Source: JBBAGE01 sp041655055
GTDB lineage: Bacteria; Pseudomonadota; Alphaproteobacteria; Rhodobacterales; Rhodobacteraceae
Direction of reading: 5' to 3'
NCBI GenBank assembly: GCA_041655055.1
Contig: JBBAGE010000126.1
Location: 1 to 6,708, forward strand
DNA length: 6,708 nt
Positions 1 to 6,500 of the stretch are shown piece by piece. The stretch's first letter is position 1. Each line of letters begins with the position of its first letter. The notes beneath the pieces were generated by a model. It saw only the letters and a list, made by a program, of their open reading frames with translations, was not told where the DNA came from and searched no databases. A program made the translations under genes and the position numbers.

Positions 1-1
1 C

Positions 2-616
2 GCCGCCGATGCGGATGGTGTGCTGAATCGATTGTCGATCACATTGGGTGATGTGCAGTCCGGCACGGCGGCCAAGGGTGTGACGGCGGCGCTGGATGCC
101 ATGGGCGTCACGTCCAGAATCCTGAACGGCGAAATCACGACGACTGACGGGCTGCTGGACGCCATTGCCGGCAGCGCCAATCGCTTTGCCACCGAGGCGC
201 AATTCACGTCGCGCGTGGTCGACGTGCTCGGCCGGAAATTGGGGGTGGAATTCGCCGCTGCCGTGCGCGATGGCGGCCAGGCACTGCACGAAGCCGAAGG
301 CCGGGTGACGGCCGCAACCGAGCATCAGATTCAGGCCATGGCGGACGCCAATCGCGCGATCGAGCGATTTACCGCCGACACACAACAAAAATTTCTGCTG
401 TGGGCGGGCACGGTGGTGGGCGCGGTGCAGGATGCGACCACGGCGATTCAGAGCATGTCGCGGCTGGAAGCGGCCGGGCGGTTTTTTGTGTCGCCTGTAT
501 TGGCGACGCGCGCGGCGATCGGCGCCGGCGCTCAGATGCGCGTAGCCGCGGATCATTTCGAGGCCGGCGGCAGTATCGCAGCCGACCTGGCTGCCATGCA
601 GGCATTGCCGCGTTGA
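2..616 (+). CDS. Tail tape measure protein, C-terminal part (5' partial)
   Basis: The frame is open from the left edge to TGA at 614-616, so only the last 204 residues are seen and the true start lies outside. The visible part is rich in Ala, with amphipathic helices and no Cys. It reads like the helical scaffold of a lambda/TP901-type tape measure protein: a 'GLLDAIAG' segment, a 'VVDVLGRKLGVEFAAAVRDG' segment and a long charged helix ending near 'ANRAIERF' (about residue 125). A more hydrophobic stretch follows (about 130-185, with LLWAGTVVGAVQDA and FFVSPVLATRAAIGAGA), as is common near the end of tape measures. The family sets tail length, fills the tail tube and is ejected with the DNA. 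The GTG at 20 is internal to the gene and is not a likely start. The protein stops without the Gly-rich terminal motif usual in the family; that motif lies in the next gene, whose ATG shares one base with this stop. The family call is from composition and context. Confidence 0.78.
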   Translation, partial: AADADGVLNRLSITLGDVQSGTAAKGVTAALDAMGVTSRILNGEITTTDGLLDAIAGSANRFATEAQFTSRVVDVLGRKLGVEFAAAVRDGGQALHEAEGRVTAATEHQIQAMADANRAIERFTADTQQKFLLWAGTVVGAVQDATTAIQSMSRLEAAGRFFVSPVLATRAAIGAGAQMRVAADHFEAGGSIAADLAAMQALPR

Positions 617-1401
617 TGGCGAAATTCCAGAAAAGCTGGATGCCTTTCGGCGGCGAGGCGGAGGCCTGGGGTGACGAAATCACCGTGACCGCGCCGCGCC
701 GCGACCCAAAGCCGGCGCGCGCCGGGCGGGCGGCGCCACCGGAATTGTCGCCCGCGGAATTGCGGCTGCAGAATGTGGCCGGGCCGGGCGTGCTGGAAGG
801 CGTGGACCGCACCCTGGCCGATGTGCGGGAATTGCAAGGCGCCTTGCTGGAAGTGCAGGATTTTACCGCCGACATAGAGGCGTCGGCCTTGGCGGCGTCG
901 TTGGAAGGCGCGCGGGATTTTACCCGCGACATGGCTGACAATCTGGCGCAGGCCATCGTTTATGGCCAGGACATCGGCACAGCGTTGGTCAATAGTTTCA
1001 AGGCTGCCGCCGCCGAAGCGCTGGCCAATGGCCTGTTCAAGCTTTTGCTGGGCGAAGGCGAGAGCGGCGGGCTGTTTGGCGCGTTGATCGGTGGCATTGG
1101 CCGCGCGCTGGGCGGCAAACGCGCGCTGGGCGGGCCAGTATCGGCCGGGCGCGCGTATCTGGTGGGGGAGCGCGGGACGGAGGTTTTTGTGCCGAGCGTG
1201 TCGGGCCGGGTTCTGGCCGGTGGGGCCGGCGCCAGTGCGCAGCCAGTCACATTCGACATGCGCGGCGCCGTCGTCACCGAGGATCTGTTGATGCAGATGG
1301 AGGCCATGGCGGCGCAGGGCGCAGCCACCGCCATTGGCGTCAGCCGCCGTGATATGGCGCGATCGCAGATGCGGCGCTTGCCGCGGGCGATGGGGGCCTG
1401 A
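616..1401 (+). CDS. Tape-measure C-terminal-domain protein, separately encoded
   Basis: 261 residues from ATG 616, which overlaps the upstream TGA as TGATG. The same frame is open upstream to about 400, but that part translates to Gly/Arg-rich nonsense and overlaps the real frame of the previous gene, so 616 is the start. The Shine-Dalgarno is poor (AGG at 600-602, 13 bases away), suggesting coupled translation. Residues 60-145 are helical, including a stretch like the lambda tape-measure C-terminal domain (YGQDIGTALVNSFKAAAAEA, 116-135). A hydrophobic Gly-rich stretch follows at 150-167. Residues 170-200 hold the well-known terminal motif of many tape measures (GGPVSAGRAYLVGERGTEVF then VPSVSGRV). 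The N-terminus is a Pro/Arg-rich linker containing DEITVTAPRR (20-29), which resembles a TonB box. The protein probably sits at the tip end of the tape measure, contacting the distal tail and hub. In many phages this region is fused to the tape measure; here it is a separate gene, or the result of a frameshift. Confidence 0.8.
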   Translation: MAKFQKSWMPFGGEAEAWGDEITVTAPRRDPKPARAGRAAPPELSPAELRLQNVAGPGVLEGVDRTLADVRELQGALLEVQDFTADIEASALAASLEGARDFTRDMADNLAQAIVYGQDIGTALVNSFKAAAAEALANGLFKLLLGEGESGGLFGALIGGIGRALGGKRALGGPVSAGRAYLVGERGTEVFVPSVSGRVLAGGAGASAQPVTFDMRGAVVTEDLLMQMEAMAAQGAATAIGVSRRDMARSQMRRLPRAMGA

Positions 1402-2463
1402 ATGCCGAGTTATCGCCTGCCCGGAGAAATCCGCTTTGCCACGCTGGAATGGACCATGCCGCAAGCCCGCACCATCAGCCGCACATTGGGCGGCGGCGTG
1501 GTCGATGCAGCCTATGGCGCCAGTGCCGGCTGGGCGGCGCGCGGCGCGTTGGTGCCCTTGCGCGGCGCCGATGCTGTGCGCGCGCAGCTGTTGCTGGGGT
1601 TGCTGGCACGCCCGGGCGGGCGTTTGCGCCTGCCGTATTTGCGTGCCGGCGATGACCAGACCGGGCCAAATCATATCGGTGACGCGCAATTGTGCAGCCT
1701 GGCTGGATGGACATTGCCAGGCGGCATTGCCCGCCTGGCGTTGGCCGACCCGACCCTGCCCGCGGATTTCGCGCTGCGGATGGTGGCGGGCGCCAATCGA
1801 TTTGCCCGGCCGAACATGGATAGCTGGCTGCCATGTGCTGCCGGCGAGAAAAAAGCGCTTTCGGGCTGGTTTCGGCGCACGGCTGGATGCGATTGGCATG
1901 CGGCGTTGCAGGTGTCGTTTCGCAAAGCCGATGCCAGCAGTTCCGGCGTCGATTGGATTTCGACGACGACGGTTGCGGCCGATGGCGTGTGGCGCCCGGT
2001 TTCCGGGATCATCACGGCGCCGACAGACACGGTGGAAATGCGCATCGAGGTCAAAGCCAATGCCGGCACGGCTGGCGAATGCTGGATGGCCGGCATGCGG
2101 GTTGCGGATCGGCCGCATGCCGGCACGGTGACGGCGGCCGGATCGACCGTGATGGCAATCAATCTGCGCGACCTGGGGCCGGCCGGCGAAGTGCTGGACG
2201 CGGGCGCAAAGGCGACGGTGCGGTTGCCAGGCGACGAAGAACAGCTGTTGATGCTGGCGGCGCCGCTGGTGGCGGACGGCAGCGGCAACGGCGTGTTGTA
2301 TCCAGTGTGGCCGGCGCGGCGGTTGCCGGCCGATGGCGCGGCCATCGAATTGGCGCGGCCGTGGTGCCGCATGATCCTGCCCGATGGCAGTGCGCCGGCC
2401 CTGCGCCAGCGCCCGGCCGGTGTGGACGAACCGGCGGCGCTGGAATTTGAGGAGGCCTATTGA
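1402..2463 (+). CDS. Probable distal tail/baseplate protein with inserted carbohydrate-binding-like domain
   Basis: 353 residues. ATG 1402 directly follows the upstream TGA (1399-1401), with GGGGG at 1392-1396 as the likely ribosome site. I cannot give a firm family name. Residues 1-88 and 237-345 look like two halves of one domain: the second half has a G-V-AGSTVMAINL start, 'LPGDEEQLL', 'GNGVLYPVWPARRLPADGA' and an ending like 'CRMILPDGS'. This resembles the beta-rich pattern that I associate with phage tail proteins encoded just after the tape measure, so a distal-tail (Dit-like; GTA gp12 or lambda gpM position) role is inferred. Between them, residues about 92-236 form an independent module starting 'LAGWTLPGG' and ending in a W-M-A-G-M-R-V strand, with alternating hydrophobic strands and Trp residues at 103, 142, 156, 165, 185, 197 and 228. 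This is the look of a jelly-roll carbohydrate-binding module. It could decorate the tail tip and bind surface glycans. The role is inferred from position and pattern only. Confidence 0.68.
   Translation: MPSYRLPGEIRFATLEWTMPQARTISRTLGGGVVDAAYGASAGWAARGALVPLRGADAVRAQLLLGLLARPGGRLRLPYLRAGDDQTGPNHIGDAQLCSLAGWTLPGGIARLALADPTLPADFALRMVAGANRFARPNMDSWLPCAAGEKKALSGWFRRTAGCDWHAALQVSFRKADASSSGVDWISTTTVAADGVWRPVSGIITAPTDTVEMRIEVKANAGTAGECWMAGMRVADRPHAGTVTAAGSTVMAINLRDLGPAGEVLDAGAKATVRLPGDEEQLLMLAAPLVADGSGNGVLYPVWPARRLPADGAAIELARPWCRMILPDGSAPALRQRPAGVDEPAALEFEEAY
2449..2455 (+). promoter_or_regulatory. Strong Shine-Dalgarno for the hub gene
   Basis: GAGGAGG lies 7 bases upstream of ATG 2463 and inside the last codons of the preceding gene. 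It is the best ribosome-binding site in the window. It supports ATG 2463 over the adjacent in-frame TTG at 2460 as the start. Confidence 0.75.
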
Positions 2464-3122
2464 TGCCGGGCATATCCGACAGCGATGTGGCGTCCGGCGC
2501 GCAATTGGCGCTGTGCGCCTATCTGGATATCGATGGCGATCCGGCCCGCGCGGCATTGGCGCCGGTTGATGTAGTGGCGCCGGCCATCAGCATATTGGCC
2601 GCCCCCGATTCCGATTTCGATGGCCAGACATTTTCGACCATTGGCGCCCCGGCCGTTGGCCAGGCGTCGGCGCCGTTGCTGGTGCGGATCGATCCGATCA
2701 CATTGGCGGCTGGCGGCGGCGAAGGCATGCGGGTGTCTTTGTCCGGCGCGCTGCAGGTGGACGCCGACATCCTGAATACTCTGGCGGATGCCAGCAGTTA
2801 TTTCGGGCGACGGGTGGCATTCTGGCAGGTGGCGTTGAATTCCGATTTCGAGCCAATTGCCGGGCGGCTGTTTTACAGCGGCAAAATGGTTTCGATCGCC
2901 AGCCGCATCGGCCGCGATGCGCAGACATTATCCATCGACATCGAGGACTGGCGGGCGCTGCTGGGCAGCGGCGTGCCGGCGCGCACGGTGAGCCAGCAGA
3001 CGATGTATGACCCTGACGATCATGTGGCCGACGCCATCATCGGCAAGCCGCCGCCGACGGCGTTCGGGCCGGGCGCCTTTCCGAATTTGACCGGCATCAA
3101 TTTCAATTTGGGGATTTTTTGA
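2463..3122 (+). CDS. Probable tail hub/baseplate beta-sandwich protein
   Basis: 219 residues from ATG 2463, overlapping the previous stop as TGATG. The protein has no signal peptide or membrane segment. Residues 12-40 begin with a strand-rich 'AQLALCAYLDIDGD' segment. Residues 70-165 alternate short hydrophobic strands: 'VRIDPITLA', 'MRVSLSGALQVDADILNTLA', 'RRVAFWQVALNSDFEP', 'GRLFYSGKMVSIA' and 'QTLSIDIEDW'. A 'SQQTMYDPDD' motif follows near 177-186. This layout (position-dependent beta-sandwich, an axis name followed by a measured value, a Q-x-x-x-x-x-P-x-D motif near the end) is one I associate with the protein encoded just before the NlpC/P60-like gene in many siphophage and GTA-like tail operons (lambda gpL and GTA gp13 occupy the same place). 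It probably joins the distal tail ring to the tip protein. The C-terminus ends NLGIF just before a T6 run and the stop. The function is inferred from position and general pattern. Confidence 0.65.
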   Translation: MPGISDSDVASGAQLALCAYLDIDGDPARAALAPVDVVAPAISILAAPDSDFDGQTFSTIGAPAVGQASAPLLVRIDPITLAAGGGEGMRVSLSGALQVDADILNTLADASSYFGRRVAFWQVALNSDFEPIAGRLFYSGKMVSIASRIGRDAQTLSIDIEDWRALLGSGVPARTVSQQTMYDPDDHVADAIIGKPPPTAFGPGAFPNLTGINFNLGIF

Positions 3123-3529
3123 TGCTGCTGCGTCGGCCGGATTGGGAAAAGCATCTGTGTGCATATCTGGATGCCAATGCCGCGCGGCCGTTTGAATATG
3201 GCCAGTTCGATTGCTGCCTTTTTGCCGCCGGCGCGGTGGACGCCATGTGCGGCACGGATTTCCGCGCGCGCTGGGCTGGGCAATACACCACGGCGGCGGG
3301 TGCCTTGCGCGTGATGCGTCGCGCCGGCTGGGACAGCCCGGGCGGACCATTTGCCGATGCGCTAGGCGGCGCCATTGCGCCGTTGCAGGCGATGCGCGGC
3401 GATGTGGTGAGCGATGGCGAAAATATCGGCCTGCGCTGGGGGGCCGGCGCGCTGTTTTTGACCGATGACGGGCTGACTGAAATGGCGGCGGCCGTGATCG
3501 TCCGAGGCTGGCGGGTGCCGCATGGGTAG
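3122..3529 (+). CDS. DUF6950-type tail protein, NlpC/P60-like fold
   Basis: 135 residues from ATG 3122, overlapping the previous stop as TGATG, with GGGGA at 3110-3114 (7-base spacing) as the ribosome site. An in-frame TTG at 3119 is a less likely start. The pattern W8-E-K-x-L-x-A-Y-L, P23-F-E-Y-G-Q-F-D-C-C-L-F, then G44-T-D-F with Y55-T-T-A-A-G-A, then R92-G-D-V-V and a final G-W-R-V is what I recall of the DUF6950 family, which resembles NlpC/P60 cysteine peptidases. C31 or C32 takes the place of the catalytic Cys of the 'DC' motif. The 'RGDVV' strand matches the strand before the catalytic His, but at the expected His position the sequence reads E-N-I-G-L, so His is absent. It is probably non-enzymatic or uses a different mechanism. 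In lambda (gpK) and GTA (gp14) a peptidase sits at this position and helps penetrate the cell wall. Confidence 0.78.
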   Translation: MLLRRPDWEKHLCAYLDANAARPFEYGQFDCCLFAAGAVDAMCGTDFRARWAGQYTTAAGALRVMRRAGWDSPGGPFADALGGAIAPLQAMRGDVVSDGENIGLRWGAGALFLTDDGLTEMAAAVIVRGWRVPHG

Positions 3530-6500
3530 AGTCCTAAAGCCGCTGGCGATCGTTGCGGCGGTCGCGATTAACGTCATCCCCGGCGCCGGGCAGGCCATCA
3601 GCGGCGCGATTTTGGGCACCACACTGGCCAGCACTGCGGTGGTGACCGGCGTAACGGTCGGCGGATTGTTTGCCGGCGTCGCAACGGCAGGGCTGCTGGC
3701 CTATGGTGCGCCGGGCGCGCGTAGCCCGAATGCCGGTCTGCCGGATTTGCAACGGCGGCAGTTGACCGCCGAAGATGATCCCGCGCGCAAGATGGTGCTG
3801 GGCCGCACGGCCGCTGCATCAGACATGGTGTATTCGGAGCCGAGCGGCACCGACCAGGAATATGTCGATTACATCGTGCATCTGGCCAGCCACCAGCTGA
3901 CATCGGTTGTGGAAGTCCGGATCGACGACAAGGTGGCCTGGCGGCCATCGACCGGCGCGCTGGGCGAATTTGCCGGGTATCTGTGGATCACGCCGATCCT
4001 GCAAGGCGGCGCGGCGGCCTATCACACGGTCAATTCTGGCGCGCATTGGGGCAGCGCGCAACGATTTACCGGCTGCGCATCGTTGAAAGTGCGGGTGAAG
4101 CGCAGCGGCAACAGCAAAAAGACCGCATCGCCATTCGCCGCCGGGATTTCGACGCAGTTTTTGACTGTGGTCGAGGGCATGCCGGTTTATGACCCGCGCC
4201 GCGACAGCACGCGCGGTGGCAGTGGTTCGCACCGCGCCGACGATCAGGCCAGCTGGGAATTCGTGGCCAGCGACGGCGAGCGCATCGGTGAGAATCTGGC
4301 CCTGCAGGCTTTGGCTTGGTTGCTGGGCTGGCGCATCAATGGCGTGCTTTCGGTGGGTTGTGGCGTGCAGCCGGATGAAATCGACATGCCCGTCTTTGCC
4401 ACATCGGCGAACGCCTGCGCCGAAGCGGTGGCGCTGGCGGCAGGCGGCACCCAGCCGCGATATCATGGCGCCGGCCTGCGCCATGATTTCGAAGATCCGG
4501 GCATGGTGCGGCAGATGTTCGCCGATGCCTGCAACGGCGAATGGCGGATCGTTGATGGCCGCATCGGCCTGCATGTCGCGGTCAACGATCTGGCCGGCCC
4601 GCTGTTTGAAATCACCGACGACGATGTGATCAGCGATGGCACGCAATGGGTGCCGCACCCGCATGCCGAGCAGGCCATCAATGTGTTGACCGGGCGCATA
4701 GCCCAGCCGGCATTGCCGGCGAATTACGGATTGGTATCCTTGCCGCCGGCGCGCATCGCCAGCCTGGACGGGATGGACCGCACCGCGCCGCTGAACCTTG
4801 GCATGGTCGAGGATGGATCGCGCGGGCAACGCATTTTGAAACAGGCGTTGCAGCGGCAGCAATATCAGGGCGTGCTGTCATTCACCATGGGCTTTCGCGC
4901 CTGGCGGTTGCGGTTGGGCCAGCCGGTGCGGGTAACTTTGGCATCGCGCGGCTGGACGAATGAACTTTTCCGGGTGCAGCGGCTGGATTTCGATGTGATG
5001 AGCGGTGCCACCGCCATTGAATTGCGGCAAGAGCACGAAAGCATTTATCAGTGGGATCGCGATGAAGCGCCGATGCCGACGCCCGGCGCGCCGGTGTTTT
5101 ACGATCCGCAGAACAACCCCTATCTGTCATCGCCGCCCTGGTCCGAGATTGTCGACGATGGCGGCAAGCCCGAGGACGGCGCCACGCGCAATGTCAATCG
5201 CGGTGCGCATTCGACGGCGATTGCCTATGATGCCGGCGATATCGTCCGCAATGCAGCGGGTGATGAGATTTATTCCGCGGTGCAGGATGTGCCGACCGGC
5301 ATTGCCCTCTCCAATACCGCCTATTGGTCACTGTGGCTGACCTCTGGCGGGGGTGCGCCGGGGATCAATTCGGCAACTGTCTATCTGTATCAGCGCACCG
5401 CCAGTGCATCGCCGCCCGCCGTGCCGGGCGCGACGCTGACTTATAATTTTGCGACGCAGGGGCTTTCGGGCGGGCTGGGCAGCTGGAGCCGCAGCCTGCC
5501 CGCATCGGGCGGCGCTTATCGCTGGATGACGTCCGCGAGCGCCGCTAGCGCGGCCGCGACCGACGATATCGCCAGCAGCGAGTGGGCGGCGCCGGCCTTG
5601 ATCGGCGAGAGTGCGCCGAACGTCGACACGGTGATCTTGTATCAGCGCGGCGCCACTGCGCCGGCTTTGCCGGGCGTGACTTTGACCTATACCTTTGCGA
5701 CGCGCGCGCTTTCTGGTGGCAGCCTTGGCGGCTGGTCGCAGAGCATCCCGGATGCGGACGCCGCCGGCCATCCGTTGTGGGTGACGACTGCAAGTGCCTT
5801 GTCCGTCAGCACAACGGACAGCATTCTGCCCGGCGAATGGGCGGCGCCGGCGCAGCTGGCGCGCGACGGGCAGACCATCCGCGACGGACTGGTCGAGTAT
5901 TTCGACAATTACGCGGCCATCGCCGATGTGCAGCGATATTGGACGATCACCGACGGCGCCAGCGGGCCAGCGACAGTCAGCCTGATGGCCGGCAATGGCT
6001 ATGCCGGCGGCATGCGGGTGCAGGCCACCGGGCGGGTGGCGATCGTCGGGCGGCAGCGCATCGCCTATGATTCCGAGGATCTCTATCGCGTGCGGGCGCG
6101 CTGCTATATCGAGACGGTCGGCAGCGGTAATCAGATTTTCGTCGGCGTGGCGGCCTATGATTATACCGGCGCGGCGTTGCCCAGCGACGCGGGCACCTAT
6201 CATTATTTTGCCGCCGGCGCGCAATCGATCACCAGCACCGGCTGGCTGGACGTGGAGGGCTATTTTCGCGGCACCGCGCTGGTGGGCGCCGGCAATAATG
6301 TTGGGCGCCCGGCGCCGGATCCGTCATCACCCCGGCCGATGGCAAATGGCGCGGCTTCGATGGCCGGCGTTTTTTTGGGCAATTACGCCGGCACCGGCGG
6401 CAAATTGAGCCTGGATTCGTTGATCGTCGAAAAGGTCGAGGATCTGACGCCATTGCCGCCGCGCGCCTGGGTGACCGGGGTGCTGCAGCAAAAGGGCCAG

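Noticed and set aside
20..22. GTG as start of the first gene
   Set aside because: The frame is open to the left edge and the protein is plainly the end of a long tape measure, so this GTG is an internal codon.
482..487. T6 run in the tape measure gene as a programmed frameshift site
   Set aside because: In the gene's frame it reads CGG TTT TTT GTG, which is not an X-XXY-YYZ heptamer, and the alternative frame there is not protein-like.
400..615. Upstream extension of the tape-measure C-terminal gene in the same frame
   Set aside because: This part is Gly/Arg-rich nonsense overlapping the real frame of the preceding gene. The motif-bearing protein begins naturally at ATG 616.
1334..2131. A 265-codon + strand frame overlapping the distal-tail-type gene
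   Set aside because: It is rich in Cys, Arg and Trp and lies out of frame with the better-supported 1402-2463 gene, which has a good start and clean junctions on both sides.
1833..2450. A 205-codon + strand frame in the third frame of the distal-tail-type gene
   Set aside because: Low-complexity Gly/Arg/His translation; a shadow frame.
553..2556. A 667-codon open frame on the minus strand
   Set aside because: It lies antisense to three well-supported + strand genes and translates to Arg/His/Gln/Pro-rich sequence with no recognisable motif, typical of the shadow frame of GC-rich genes.
4189..4629. A 146-codon + strand frame inside the tip gene
   Set aside because: It is an out-of-frame shadow of the conserved hub core; the tip protein frame carries the recognisable motifs throughout.
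3819..4862. A 347-codon open frame on the minus strand
   Set aside because: It is antisense to the most conserved part of the tip protein and shows no protein-like pattern of its own.
5328..6224. A 298-codon open frame on the minus strand
   Set aside because: It is antisense to the repeat and jelly-roll region of the tip protein; Arg/Ala/Gly-rich shadow translation.
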